64,000 nt of DNA from Halomonas piscis (GTDB lineage: Bacteria; Pseudomonadota; Gammaproteobacteria; Pseudomonadales; Halomonadaceae). Under the pieces are notes generated by a model. That model saw only the letters and a list, made by a program, of their open reading frames with translations. It was not told the DNA's origin and did no database searches. Of the stretch, positions 25,020-43,780 are shown one piece after another. Each line of letters begins with the position of its first letter. The first letter of the stretch is position 1. A program made the translations under genes and the position numbers. The stretch spans positions 434,001 to 498,000 of the forward strand of contig NZ_CP119391.1 in NCBI RefSeq assembly GCF_031886125.1, in the 5' to 3' direction.

Positions 25020-25310
25020 GATTTTCTCCTGTGTTAATGCCCTTACGGGCCTGGTGTCGCGGATCGTTCGATCCGTCTCCCCTCGGGCATGTCGATAACC
25101 GGCTCCTGCCTGACGGCAGCGATCAAGACCTTCGGCGTTTTACCTTGCGCCAGCATGATCCTGACCTTCCAGAGCCCGCCGCTGAGGAAGCACGGCGGGG
25201 TGGGTCTTGGCGACCTGTTACCAACGTAGCGGGTTGACTACCGCTTTCCCTGGTCAGCCGGGCTTGCTTTCACAAGCCTCTCCCTTCGGGGAGAGGTAGC
25301 TGACGCGTAC
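25020..25310 (-). ncRNA. Candidate omega-RNA of the IscB element
   Basis: The non-coding stretch directly 5' of iscB holds a dense series of perfect hairpins on the minus strand: CCTCTCCC/GGGAGAGG (25277-25296), GCTTG/CAAGC (25262-25277), CCCGCCG/CGGCGGG (25175-25199), CTGCC/GGCAG, GGATCG AA CGATCC, and GCCC GTAA GGGC close to the start codon. Position, length (about 200-290 nt) and structure fit the omega-RNA of IscB systems. The guide would lie at its 5' end, beyond about 25300, but the scaffold/guide junction cannot be fixed by eye. Confidence 0.7.
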
Positions 25311-25382
25311 TGTCCGTAAAGCGCCCGGCAAGCGGTACAATGGACCGACCATACCATGGGATAGCGACAATCGGAGGCGCTA

Positions 25383-25625
25383 ATGGCTCGGCCAACCTAC
25401 GACCCCTTGCGGGCGCTGGCGATCGGCACCCAGGCGGCGGGGCTCATCGCCATCATCATGCTGGAGACCGTGCTGGGCGACGGTGCCCGGCCGTGGCAGG
25501 GAGTGACGCTTTTGCTGATGCTGGCCGCCGCGCTGAGTATTGCCGCGGTGCGGCTTTACCGGCACAAGCGCGCGCTGCGCGAGCGGGACCGTCGCCGGGC
25601 GCTTATGGAGGAGGAAGAGCCCTAG
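25383..25625 (+). CDS. Small two-helix membrane protein, unknown function
   Basis: The protein has 80 residues. Two hydrophobic helices (about 12-28, GTQAAGLIAIIMLETVL, and 40-58, VTLLLMLAAALSIAAVRLY) are followed by a highly charged tail (RHKRALRERDRRRALMEEEEP). The ATG follows CGGAGG by 5 nt. A TACAAT -10 candidate lies at about 25336. I recognise no family. It is divergent from the IscB element and converges on typA, separated by the typA terminator. Confidence 0.7.
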   Translation: MARPTYDPLRALAIGTQAAGLIAIIMLETVLGDGARPWQGVTLLLMLAAALSIAAVRLYRHKRALRERDRRRALMEEEEP

Positions 25626-25648
25626 CCGCTCGGTGCCGGTGCCCGGGT

Positions 25649-25675
25649 AAAAAAAAGCCCGCCGAAAAGGCGGGC
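25649..25675 (-). terminator. Terminator of typA
   Basis: On the minus strand, stem GCCCGCC / GGCGGGC (25657-25663 with 25669-25675) with a 5-nt loop is followed by eight T (complement of 25649-25656). It lies 39 nt past the typA stop. Confidence 0.9.
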
Positions 25676-25714
25676 CGGTTCATGCACAGCGGGCGGCTCG
25701 CGCAGCGCGGTGCC

Positions 25715-27544
<1,830 letters not shown>

Positions 27545-27720
27545 GAAGCGATCCTGCTTGAAAATATAGGCCCGGCATTATAGGGGCTGGGGGCGCACGG
27601 CGGCCAGCGTTGTATTTGCCGGTGCCGGTGCCGGTGGCACGCGCACGGGGCCGGCGCTAAGCTTTTCGCCGCTGCGCGGCATCCGGTAAGATAGCCGTTT
27701 TCCCGGGGCAGGGCAGGGTC

Positions 27721-28704
27721 ATGACCATCGGCAATCTGATGCGTTTGTTGAGCGACGGCGAGATACATTCCGGCGAGCAGCTGGGTGAGGCGCTGGGGAT
27801 TTCCCGGGCGGCCGTGTGGAAACAGCTGAAAAAGCTTGAGACTGCCGGCGTCGAGGTGAGCGCGGTCAAGGGGCGCGGGTATCAGCTGGCGCAGCCGCTG
27901 ACGCCGCTGGACGGCGCGCGGATCGTTTCGCACCTGCCGGCCGAGGCCCGGCGCCGGCTGGCTCGGCTGCTGGTGGAGGACACGCTGCCGTCGAGCAACG
28001 ACTATCTCCGTCAGCGCTTTTCCCAAGGGGCCGGCCACGGTGAGGTCTGCCTGGTGGAGCAGCAGTCCGCCGGCCGCGGCCGGCGCGGACGCGCCTGGCT
28101 GACCCCCTGGGGGCAGAGCCTGATGCTATCGATAGGCTGGCGCTTTGACAGCGGCGTGGCGGCGCTGGAGGGGCTCAGCCTGGCAATCGGCGTCGTCGTC
28201 TCCCGAGTGCTCGAGCGTTACGGCGCCCGGCCTCAGCTCAAGTGGCCCAACGATATCTTGCTGGCGACGCCCGAGGGCGCCCTGGCCAAGCTGGCCGGCA
28301 TCCTGGTGGAGGTGACCGGCGACGCTGCCGGCCCCTGCGAGGTGGTGCTCGGCGTCGGCATGAACCTTTTCCTGCCCGAGTCCGCGCGTGACGCCATCGG
28401 CCAGCCGGTGGCGGTGCTTGCCGACGCCTGCCCCGGGGTCGATCGCAACGCTTTGGCCGCTGAGGTGGTGGCGGGGCTGCTGGAGATGCTGGATACCTTC
28501 GAGACAGAAGGCTTTGCCGCCTGGCAGGCGGAATGGAACCGGCGCCATGCCTATGCCGGCCACTCCGTCGACGTGCTGGTGGGCAACGACCAAAGCATCG
28601 CGGTGGCCGGCGAGGTCGACAGCAACGGCAACCTCTGGGTAAGCGAGAACGGCACGGAGCGACCTCTGGCCGGCGGGGAAATCAGCGTGCGCGGGCGGCC
28701 ATGA
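27721..28704 (+). CDS. birA: Bifunctional biotin-protein ligase / biotin operon repressor
   Basis: The protein has 327 residues. The N-terminal winged helix (residues 1-60: IHSGEQLGEALGISRAAVWKQLKKLE) marks the repressor form. The ligase core contains VCLVEQQSAGRGRRGRAW (biotin/ATP loop), KWPNDIL and GVGMNL, with an SH3-like C-terminal domain (VDVLVGNDQSIAVAGEVDSNGNLWV). It biotinylates AccB and represses biotin genes. The start has a modest AGGG ribosome site. It overlaps coaX by 4 nt (ATGA). Confidence 0.97.
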   Translation: MTIGNLMRLLSDGEIHSGEQLGEALGISRAAVWKQLKKLETAGVEVSAVKGRGYQLAQPLTPLDGARIVSHLPAEARRRLARLLVEDTLPSSNDYLRQRFSQGAGHGEVCLVEQQSAGRGRRGRAWLTPWGQSLMLSIGWRFDSGVAALEGLSLAIGVVVSRVLERYGARPQLKWPNDILLATPEGALAKLAGILVEVTGDAAGPCEVVLGVGMNLFLPESARDAIGQPVAVLADACPGVDRNALAAEVVAGLLEMLDTFETEGFAAWQAEWNRRHAYAGHSVDVLVGNDQSIAVAGEVDSNGNLWVSENGTERPLAGGEISVRGRP

Positions 28705-29540
28705 TTCTCGATCTGGATATCGGCAACACGCTGTCCAAGTGGCGGCTGAAGGATACCGAAAGTAGCGAGATCCGCTCTCGCGGGGCGGTGTGGACCCGGG
28801 AAGAGTGGCGCCCGGGGGCGGACATCCCTGATCTCGACGTGGTGGAAGCGGTCCGCATCTCAAGCGTCGCCCGACGGGAGGTGCTGAACGACACCGTGGC
28901 GCTGCTGCGTACCCGGGTGCCCCGCGTTTATGTCGGGTGCTCCACTCGGGAGGCGCTGGGGGTAACCAACGGCTACGACGAGCCCTGGCGGCTGGGCGTG
29001 GATCGCTGGCTCGGCGCGCTTGCCGGCTACCAGCTGGCCGGCGGCTGCTGCGCGGTGGACTGCGGCAGCGCCATTACCGTGGACTTTGTGCTGCCCGGCG
29101 GCGCCCACGCCGGCGGCTATATCGTGCCCGGGCTGCGGCTGATGAAGGAGAGCCTGAGGCTTGGTACCCGCAACGTCGCCATTGACCCCGAGGGTGAAGA
29201 GGACACCCTGCTGACCCCGGGGCGCACCACCGTGGATGCGGTCAATCACGGTATTTATGTGGCGGCCATCAGCGCCGTGCAGCGTATTTACAGCGAAGTG
29301 TGCGACCAGCACGGCGTGGCGCTGCCGATGCTTCTCACCGGCGGCGATGCCCGGGTGGTGTCGCGCGGGGTGGCCGTGCCCCATGCGGTATGGCCGGACA
29401 TGGTCTACGGCGGACTCGAGGCCTGCTTTCCGCTGACGCTGGCCGAGCGTGCCGGGCGGATGTCCGGGGCGCCTGACGTGCCGGCAAGTCCGGCGCTGGA
29501 AAAAATCCGCGCGGGCCTTGCATTCTCGATGCTGCTTTGA
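28701..29540 (+). CDS. coaX: Type III pantothenate kinase
   Basis: The protein has 279 residues. ASKHA-fold marks are MILDLDIGNTLSKWRL (phosphate loop 1, catalytic Asp), CAVDCGSAITVDFV (phosphate loop 2) and the substrate segment YIVPGLRLMKESL. It phosphorylates pantothenate, the first step of CoA synthesis, using a monovalent-cation-dependent enzyme insensitive to CoA feedback. ATGA overlap with birA means coupled translation; the birA-coaX pair before the tRNA cluster is common in pseudomonads and relatives. Confidence 0.95.
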   Translation: MILDLDIGNTLSKWRLKDTESSEIRSRGAVWTREEWRPGADIPDLDVVEAVRISSVARREVLNDTVALLRTRVPRVYVGCSTREALGVTNGYDEPWRLGVDRWLGALAGYQLAGGCCAVDCGSAITVDFVLPGGAHAGGYIVPGLRLMKESLRLGTRNVAIDPEGEEDTLLTPGRTTVDAVNHGIYVAAISAVQRIYSEVCDQHGVALPMLLTGGDARVVSRGVAVPHAVWPDMVYGGLEACFPLTLAERAGRMSGAPDVPASPALEKIRAGLAFSMLL

Positions 29541-29608
29541 CAGAATGCAGCGCGTTCCGGGGCAGAAGGGTGTCGCCGAGCGGTGCTGCCGACGAGCAGC
29601 AATCCGGC

Positions 29609-29636
29609 TTGACACGGCTCTGGAAGGCGGTAGAAT
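29609..29636 (+). promoter_or_regulatory. Sigma70 promoter of the tRNA cluster
   Basis: TTGACA (29609-29614), 16 nt, TAGAAT (29631-29636), followed by GCGCCGCC, a GC-rich discriminator of the kind typical for stringently controlled stable-RNA promoters. tRNA-Tyr begins 15 nt after the -10. Confidence 0.9.
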
Positions 29637-29650
29637 GCGCCGCCAGTGAT

Positions 29651-29734
<84 letters not shown>

Positions 29735-29852
29735 GCTTTACAGGACTGGCAGCCACAAGTTGCCAAGCGGGCAGCGGCAAGGCGCCGTGAAGGACAGCGG
29801 CGAAGCGACACGCAGCTCGGTGCGGGCCAAGGTTGATGCAGGCCCGGTTGAT

Positions 29853-29926
<74 letters not shown>

Positions 29927-29941
29927 GTTCATGTAACGTTT

Positions 29942-30016
29942 GCTCATGTAGCTCAGGGGTAGAGCACACCCTTGGTAAGGGTGAGGTCGACGGTTCAATT
30001 CCGTCCATGAGCTCCA
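29942..30016 (+). tRNA. tRNA-Thr (GGT)
   Basis: Acceptor GCTCATG pairs with CATGAGC; TCCA ends the gene. The anticodon GGT is at 29974-29976. It follows tRNA-Gly by 15 nt and is followed by a terminator rather than by tufB. Confidence 0.97.
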
Positions 30017-30028
30017 CATTGCGAGAAG

Positions 30029-30050
30029 GCGAGCCAGGCTCGCTTTTTTT
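30029..30050 (+). terminator. Terminator of the Tyr-Gly-Thr tRNA transcript
   Basis: GCGAG CCAGG CTCGC followed by seven T. It closes the tRNA transcript 13 nt after tRNA-Thr. Confidence 0.88.
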
Positions 30051-30094
30051 GTCTCCATCGTCGAGAAGTGCTTGGCGATGCGAGGGTGCAAAGG

Positions 30095-30123
30095 TTGTCA
30101 GGCGGAAAATTATTCGCTAACAT
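30095..30123 (+). promoter_or_regulatory. Promoter of the trp tRNA-secE-nusG transcript
   Basis: TTGTCA (30095-30100), 17 nt, TAACAT (30118-30123). It starts a new transcription unit after the tRNA terminator, 52 nt before tRNA-Trp. Confidence 0.75.
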
Positions 30124-30174
30124 GACGGCCGCTGTTGCATGGCATCGCAATGATCGCCGCAGCAGTGACGATAC

Positions 30175-30250
<76 letters not shown>

Positions 30251-30322
30251 GCTTTCCCCAAGTTGGCGTGCCTTTCCCGAATTCCTTTATCGTTTGCCGC
30301 ACTCCCGAGGAGTCTCGTTTTT

Positions 30323-30706
30323 ATGAAGCCTAATTCTGTAAAACATGGCGCCGAGGCGAAGTCATCGCGTCATGACGGGCTCAAATGGGCGGCGGTAGTC
30401 GCGCTGTTGGCAGTGGCGGTAGTGGCCAACACCTATTTTGCCGGTATCGGTCTTTTGTATCGCGTGCTGGGCGTCGTGGCCCTGTGCCTGCTTGCCGGCG
30501 CCGTTGCGCTGACCACGACCAAGGGGCGTAGCCTTGTCACTCTGGCGCGCGAGTCCAAGAAAGAAATACAGCGCGTTGTCTGGCCCACCCGGCCGGAAAC
30601 CGTGCAGACAACCGCAATCGTGCTGGTCGCCGTCATGGTGGTTGGCCTGTTGCTGTGGTTAATTGACACGCTTCTCAGCTGGGCGATGTCCGGCGTGATC
30701 GGTTAG
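30323..30706 (+). CDS. secE: Preprotein translocase subunit SecE
   Basis: The protein has 127 residues with three membrane helices (about 20-40, 45-63 and 94-118), the long E. coli-type form. The conserved amphipathic [23 protein letters not shown] precedes the last helix, which clamps SecY. ATG at 30323 follows CGAGGAG. It partners with SecY encoded at 56481. Confidence 0.96.
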   Translation: MKPNSVKHGAEAKSSRHDGLKWAAVVALLAVAVVANTYFAGIGLLYRVLGVVALCLLAGAVALTTTKGRSLVTLARESKKEIQRVVWPTRPETVQTTAIVLVAVMVVGLLLWLIDTLLSWAMSGVIG

Positions 30707-30714
30707 GAGTCTTC

Positions 30715-31248
30715 ATGTCCAAGCGTTGGTACGTCGTTCACGCATATTCCGGTTTTGAAAAGCATGTCCTGCGCTCGCTTGCCGAGCGCGTGAAGCTGTA
30801 TCAGGTCGAGGATCTTTTTGGCGAGATCCTCGTGCCCACCGAAGAAGTCGTCGAAATGCGTGACGGCAAGCGCCGCAAGAGCGAGCGCAAGTTCTATCCC
30901 GGCTACGTGCTGGTCGAGATGGAAATGACCGACGAGACCTGGCATCTGGTCAACGAAACGCCCCGGGTCATGGGCTTTATCGGCGGCACCAAGGAGAAGC
31001 CCGCGCCGATCACCAACGCCGAGGCGGAAGCTATTCTGCGCCGGGTGAAAGACGGCACCGACAAGCCGCGGCCCAAGACCATGTTCGAGCCGGGCCAGTC
31101 CGTGCGCGTGATCGACGGTCCCTTCGCCGACTTCAACGGCGTGGTCGAAGAGGTCAACTACGAAAAGAGCCGCCTGCAGGTGAGCGTGCTGATATTTGGC
31201 CGGGCGACGCCCGTCGAGCTGGAGTTTGCCCAGGTCGAAAAAGAGTAG
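30715..31248 (+). CDS. nusG: Transcription elongation/antitermination factor NusG
   Basis: The protein has 177 residues. The NGN domain starts [21 protein letters not shown] and contains [20 protein letters not shown], which contacts the RNA polymerase clamp. The KOW domain is [30 protein letters not shown], which links to Rho or ribosomal S10. Starts 8 nt after secE. Confidence 0.98.
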   Translation: MSKRWYVVHAYSGFEKHVLRSLAERVKLYQVEDLFGEILVPTEEVVEMRDGKRRKSERKFYPGYVLVEMEMTDETWHLVNETPRVMGFIGGTKEKPAPITNAEAEAILRRVKDGTDKPRPKTMFEPGQSVRVIDGPFADFNGVVEEVNYEKSRLQVSVLIFGRATPVELEFAQVEKE

Positions 31249-31283
31249 TCGCAGCGTCCTGTTTTGCAGGAAACTGTTTTTAA

Positions 31284-31311
31284 AGCGCTGCATGTTTAGC
31301 GCTGCATGTTT
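31284..31311 (+). repeat. 14-bp tandem duplication in the nusG-rplK leader
   Basis: AGCGCTGCATGTTT occurs twice back to back (31284-31297, 31298-31311). It lies inside a larger inverted repeat, AAACTGT (31271-31277) with ACAGTTT (31314-31320), that ends in T-rich sequence and could be a terminator or attenuator loop between nusG and rplK. Confidence 0.7.
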
Positions 31312-31397
31312 AGACAGTTTTGTTGTGCAGGTCGCGGTGTTCGCGGCCTGTTGTCACCGGGGAGCCGCAAGGCGCTATCACCCATCTGGAGTAAAGC

Positions 31398-31829
31398 ATG
31401 GCCAAGAAAGTACAGGCTTATATCAAACTGCAGGTCGCTGCAGGCAAAGCCAACCCGAGTCCGCCGGTTGGCCCCGCGCTGGGTCAGCACGGCGTCAATA
31501 TCATGGAGTTCTGCAAGGCGTTCAACGCCGAGACCCAGGATATCGAGCCCGGTCTGCCCACGCCCGTGGTCATTACCGTGTACTCCGACCGCAGCTTCAC
31601 GTTCGTCACCAAGACGCCGCCGGCTGCCGTGCTGCTGAAGAAAGCGGCAGGCGTGCAGACAGGCTCCGGCGAGCCGAACAAGGCCAAGGTCGGCAGCGTG
31701 ACCCGCGAACAGCTCGAAGAGATTGCCCAGAGCAAGGAGCCGGATCTGACGGCTGCCGATCTCGACGCCGCCGTGCGTACCATCGCCGGTAGTGCCCGCA
31801 GCATGGGCCTCAACGTGGAGGGTCTGTAA
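31398..31829 (+). CDS. rplK: 50S ribosomal protein L11
   Basis: The protein has 143 residues. The N-terminal domain has the Pro-rich hinge ([21 protein letters not shown]) where thiostrepton and release factors act. The C-terminal 23S-binding domain ends [15 protein letters not shown]. It forms the GTPase-associated stalk base and is needed for RelA activation. First gene of the L11 operon, coupled to rplA (2-nt gap). Confidence 0.98.
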   Translation: MAKKVQAYIKLQVAAGKANPSPPVGPALGQHGVNIMEFCKAFNAETQDIEPGLPTPVVITVYSDRSFTFVTKTPPAAVLLKKAAGVQTGSGEPNKAKVGSVTREQLEEIAQSKEPDLTAADLDAAVRTIAGSARSMGLNVEGL

Positions 31830-31831
31830 CC

Positions 31832-32524
31832 ATGGCGAAGCTAAGCAAGCGCGCGCAGCAGATTCGCGAAAAAGTCGATTCCAGCAAGGCCTATTCCGTT
31901 GACGAGGCAGTGGCGCTGCTCGCCGAGCTGTCCACCGTCAATTTCAAGGAGTCCGTGGACGTTGCCGTGAACCTCGGCGTTGACCCGCGCAAATCCGATC
32001 AGGTCGTGCGCGGCGCCACCGTCATGCCCAACGGCACCGGCAAGGACGTGCGCGTTGCCGTCTTTACCCAGGGCGCCAACGAGCAGGCGGCGAAGGACGC
32101 CGGTGCCGACATCGTCGGCATGGACGACCTGGCAGCCCAGGTCAAGGACGGCCAGCTCGACTTTGACGTGGTGATCGCCTCGCCGGACGCCATGCGCGTT
32201 GTCGGCCAGCTGGGTCAGATTCTTGGCCCGCGCGGCCTGATGCCCAACCCCAAGGTCGGCACGGTTACCCCGGACGTGGCCACGGCGGTCAAGAACGCCA
32301 AGGCCGGCCAGGTACGCTTTCGTACCGACAAGAACGGCATCATTCACACCACCCTTGGCAAGGTCGACTTTGACGCCGACGCGATCAGGGGCAACCTTGA
32401 TGCCCTGATCTCGGATCTGAAAAAGCTCAAGCCGAGCACGTCCAAGGGTATCTATTTCAAGAAGATGACGCTGTCCACGACCATGGGCCCGGGTCTGACC
32501 GTCGACCACACGGCGCTGGTCTAA
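31832..32524 (+). CDS. rplA: 50S ribosomal protein L1
   Basis: The protein has 230 residues with both L1 domains. Marks are [20 protein letters not shown] and the signature [21 protein letters not shown]. It forms the mobile L1 stalk and, in relatives, represses its own operon by binding the rplK leader. Followed by a 341-nt leader before rplJ. Confidence 0.98.
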   Translation: MAKLSKRAQQIREKVDSSKAYSVDEAVALLAELSTVNFKESVDVAVNLGVDPRKSDQVVRGATVMPNGTGKDVRVAVFTQGANEQAAKDAGADIVGMDDLAAQVKDGQLDFDVVIASPDAMRVVGQLGQILGPRGLMPNPKVGTVTPDVATAVKNAKAGQVRFRTDKNGIIHTTLGKVDFDADAIRGNLDALISDLKKLKPSTSKGIYFKKMTLSTTMGPGLTVDHTALV

Positions 32525-32865
32525 GCGCCCGCCAGGCGCTGCCGTGAAGGCAGCGCTGTCGCGGACATCGTTGTAGCAGTCAAAGCCGTCACAGGCTTCA
32601 AGCAAGACTTTGCGGTCTCCGTGCCAGGCGCGGTGCACCGTCAAAGACCGCAGGTGCCGCTGCCTGCTCAGGCAGGGGAGCGGCTTAATGGACAAAGCCT
32701 GCGTAGATGGTGTTGCCGCCAGTCAGTAAGACGTCAAGCGATTGTGGGAAAGCCCCGGCATCGCGTTGCGCTTTCTGGTGAGCACCATCCCAAGGCTCTC
32801 CGCCCGCGGGCGGGGAGAGATGGTAACTCGGAAGCGGAAGCTTCCGGCACGAAGGAGTGATCACT
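32525..32865 (+). promoter_or_regulatory. rplJL leader (L10-binding type), 341 nt without a gene
   Basis: The spacer between rplA and rplJ matches the place and size of the L10 leader, where the L10-L7/L12 complex binds to repress translation. A strong hairpin CTCTCC(G)CCC / GGG(C)GGGGAGAG lies at 32796-32818, just before the rplJ ribosome site GAAGGAG (32851-32857). A transcription start inside this region is likely but no clear sigma70 site was called. Confidence 0.7.
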
Positions 32866-33366
32866 GTGCCACTAGCACTTGAAGGCAAGAAAGCGATTGT
32901 TGCCGAAGTCAGTGAAGCGGCCAAGGACGCACTCTCCGTCGTTGTTGCCGATTCTCGCGGCGTGTCGGTCGACAAGATGACCGACCTGCGCAAGCAGGCT
33001 CGCGAGAATGGCGTGCAGATCCGTGTTGTGCGCAACACCCTGGCACGCCGCGCCCTGACAGGCACTCAGTGGGAGTGTCTGAACGAGACTTTTGTCGGCC
33101 CGACCCTGCTGGCGTTTTCCAACGAACACCCCGGCGCCGCCGCGCGTCTGTTCAAGGAATTCACCAAGACGGCCCCGAGCTTCGAAGTCAAGGCGCTGGC
33201 CTACGAAGGCGAGTTCATCCCGGCCGCCGACATTGACCGTCTGGCAAGTCTACCGACCCACGACGAGGCTATTGCCAAGCTGATGTCGGTGATGAAGGAA
33301 GCCTCCGCCGGCAAACTGGTTCGTACTCTGGATGCCCTGCGCACCCAGAAAGAAGAGGCGGCGTAA
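32866..33366 (+). CDS. rplJ: 50S ribosomal protein L10
   Basis: The protein has 166 residues, starting [19 protein letters not shown] after the initiator. GTG at 32866 is 8 nt after GAAGGAG; the GTG at 32857 overlaps that site and is not used. The N-terminal domain binds the 23S stalk base and the C-terminal helix carries L7/L12 dimers. Confidence 0.97.
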   Translation: MPLALEGKKAIVAEVSEAAKDALSVVVADSRGVSVDKMTDLRKQARENGVQIRVVRNTLARRALTGTQWECLNETFVGPTLLAFSNEHPGAAARLFKEFTKTAPSFEVKALAYEGEFIPAADIDRLASLPTHDEAIAKLMSVMKEASAGKLVRTLDALRTQKEEAA

Positions 33367-33471
33367 GCTCTCTTCTGCCGCGCTACCGGGGTATGTTCCG
33401 GGCGGCACGAACCCGGCAAAACTTTTGGGTTTCGCCCTTGCGAGACTCCCGCAACGTTTAGGAATGAAACA

Positions 33472-33843
33472 ATGGCACTGAGCAAAGACGATATCATCAA
33501 CGCCGTCGCCGACATGTCCGTCATGGAAGTCGCCGAGCTGATCGAAGCAATGGAAGAGAAGTTTGGCGTAACGGCGGCGGCTGCCGTCGTCGCCGGACCT
33601 GGCGGCGGTGAAGCCGAAGCCGAGGAAGAGCAGACCGAGTTCGACCTGGTGCTGACCGGCGCCGGCGACAAGAAGGTCAACGTGATCAAGGCCGTTCGCG
33701 AGATCACAGGCCTCGGCCTGAAGGAAGCCAAGGGTGCCGTTGACGGCGCACCGGCGACCCTCAAGGAAGGCATGTCCAAGGAAGACGCAGAAGAAGCGAA
33801 GACCAAGCTGGAAGACGCTGGCGCCTCCGTCGAGCTCAAGTGA
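33472..33843 (+). CDS. rplL: 50S ribosomal protein L7/L12
   Basis: The protein has 123 residues. An N-terminal dimerisation helix pair ([28 protein letters not shown]), an Ala/Gly-rich hinge, and a C-terminal factor-binding domain ([27 protein letters not shown]) are all present. It recruits translational GTPases. Followed by the rplL-rpoB attenuator. Confidence 0.98.
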   Translation: MALSKDDIINAVADMSVMEVAELIEAMEEKFGVTAAAAVVAGPGGGEAEAEEEQTEFDLVLTGAGDKKVNVIKAVREITGLGLKEAKGAVDGAPATLKEGMSKEDAEEAKTKLEDAGASVELK

Positions 33844-33887
33844 TCTTGATGCCGGCGGCTTTGCGCGCTGCGTAAGCTTCCGCGGCT

Positions 33888-33918
33888 GGCGGCGGGATAC
33901 TCCCGCTGCCGGCCTTTT
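33888..33918 (+). terminator. rplL-rpoB attenuator
   Basis: A 10-bp stem, GGCGGCGGGA / TCCCGCTGCC with one G-U pair and a TAC loop, is followed by GGC and CTTTTTC. Its place between rplL and rpoB matches the partial terminator that lowers rpoBC expression relative to ribosomal proteins. The remaining 258 nt to rpoB hold no gene. Confidence 0.8.
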
Positions 33919-34176
33919 TCTGTTGCTGAGATGCTGCCATAATAGGACGTTTCGCCGCTGATTGGCCTGTAGCCGGCACTGAGCTCGGGTCTGTGCCTGC
34001 AGCATGGAACGTCATCCACGGCAGGAAAACAGCAGCAGATGCGTTGAGAAACGCAACGACATAGAGATTTTTGACGGCGAGCTACCCGTAAAGGAGCTTG
34101 CTGTCTGCGTCTGAAACGCCCGCGGGGCAGATGACCACGCATCGGCCACCCATGGTGAACAAGCTGGGGAATACAG

Positions 34177-38256
<4,080 letters not shown>

Positions 38257-38265
38257 GAGCCCCCA

Positions 38266-42480
<4,215 letters not shown>

Positions 42481-42528
42481 GCAAGACGCCGTGCCGGCGC
42501 GGCGCCGTGGGGCAAAGCCCCGCAGCGC

Positions 42529-42558
42529 TTGACGCCGTGCCGGCCCGGCCATTAGAAT
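42529..42558 (+). promoter_or_regulatory. str operon promoter
   Basis: TTGACG (42529-42534), 18 nt, TAGAAT (42553-42558), followed by GCGCCACC. It lies between rpoC and rpsL and gives the str operon its own start. A 14-mer GACGCCGTGCCGGC is repeated at 42485 and 42531, the second copy overlapping the -35. Confidence 0.8.
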
Positions 42559-42637
42559 GCGCCACCTTTAACAGTGGGGCGGGTATGCCCGAATCCGCTG
42601 TTGAAAACCAGGCAACCATTGGAGTCAGCTACTTACT

Positions 42638-43012
42638 ATGGCAACGATCAATCAGCTAGTGCGCAAGCCGCGCAAGCGCCCCGTCACCAAGAATGACGTG
42701 CCGGCGCTGCAAGGCTGCCCGCAAAAGCGGGGCGTATGCACCCGCGTTTACACCACCACCCCGAAAAAGCCCAACTCGGCCCTGCGCAAGGTGTGCCGTG
42801 TGCGCCTGACCAACGGCTATGAAGTGGCTTCCTACATCGGCGGTGAGGGACACAACCTCCAGGAACACTCCGTGGTTCTGATCCGCGGCGGTCGTGTCAA
42901 GGACTTGCCGGGTGTGCGCTATCACACCGTACGCGGCGCGCTTGATACCTCCGGCGTGCAGAACCGCCGTCAGGGCCGTTCCAAGTACGGCACCAAGCGC
43001 CCGAAGGCCTAA
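42638..43012 (+). CDS. rpsL: 30S ribosomal protein S12
   Basis: The protein has 124 residues. The decoding-centre loop reads [12 protein letters not shown] with Lys at the position-43 equivalent, and the second loop has [10 protein letters not shown] with Lys at the 88 equivalent, so it looks streptomycin sensitive. First gene of the str operon. Confidence 0.99.
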   Translation: MATINQLVRKPRKRPVTKNDVPALQGCPQKRGVCTRVYTTTPKKPNSALRKVCRVRLTNGYEVASYIGGEGHNLQEHSVVLIRGGRVKDLPGVRYHTVRGALDTSGVQNRRQGRSKYGTKRPKA

Positions 43013-43173
43013 GCGCTTCGCGTTTGAACGCCGGGCAGCGGCTTGACGCTGCCGCACAGAGATATTGAAGAACCTATGTTCAAAAACGGTCTGATAAGAG
43101 TAAGGTCGGGCGGTGCCGGCAGTCAGGTGCGAGTCCCGAGTTTACCTGAAGGATCCTTGATAGAGGGCTTATC

Positions 43174-43644
43174 ATGCCTAGAAGGAAGATTGTAGCGAAG
43201 CGCGAGATCCTGCCGGATCCGAAGTTCAAGAGCGAACGTCTGGCAAAGTTCATGAACCACCTGATGATCAGCGGCAAGAAGTCCGTAGCTGAGCGTATCG
43301 TCTATGGTGCGTTGGACAAGGTTGCCGATCGTAACAAGGAAGAGCCGCTGGAGACCTTCGAAAAGGCGCTGGAAGCCATCCAGCCCATGGTCGAGGTCAA
43401 GTCGCGCCGCGTTGGCGGTGCGACCTATCAGGTGCCGGTAGAGGTTCGCCCTTCACGCCGTAGCGCGCTGGCCATGCGCTGGCTGGCCGACGCGGCGCGT
43501 CGTCGCGGTGAGAAAACCATGGTTCAGCGTCTCGCCGGCGAGATTCTGGACGCCTCCGAAGGCAAGGGCTCCGCTGTGAAGAAGCGGGAGGACGTACATC
43601 GCATGGCAGAAGCCAACAAGGCTTTCTCTCACTTCCGCTTCTGA
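43174..43644 (+). CDS. rpsG: 30S ribosomal protein S7
   Basis: The protein has 156 residues: [20 protein letters not shown] at the start and the conserved [23 protein letters not shown] core. It nucleates the 3' major domain of 16S RNA. A 161-nt spacer after rpsL is the expected place for S7 autoregulatory structure, although no hairpin stands out. Confidence 0.99.
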   Translation: MPRRKIVAKREILPDPKFKSERLAKFMNHLMISGKKSVAERIVYGALDKVADRNKEEPLETFEKALEAIQPMVEVKSRRVGGATYQVPVEVRPSRRSALAMRWLADAARRRGEKTMVQRLAGEILDASEGKGSAVKKREDVHRMAEANKAFSHFRF

Positions 43645-43780
43645 TAGCGGCGCTAAGCGACCCCTGCCGGTTTCGCGTTTTGAGGGCCTGCGCCGCTGCT
43701 GTTTTCGGCAGCGGCGACAAGTGCCCCTAGGCGTCGCTAGCTGGACCCATGAGCACTGCCAACAAACGGGAGTTACCACC

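Larger units (their letters stand above)
23880..25320 (-). mobile_element. IscB/OMEGA element (IS200/IS605-type, no transposase gene)
   Basis: The unit comprises iscB, its upstream structured RNA, and end hairpins beyond the stop codon. Boundaries are approximate: the left limit is set by the hairpins at 23887-23934 and the right limit by the last hairpin of the RNA region near 25296. There is no tnpA, so movement would depend on a transposase elsewhere. It separates the TlpA-like gene from a divergent small membrane-protein gene. Confidence 0.6.
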
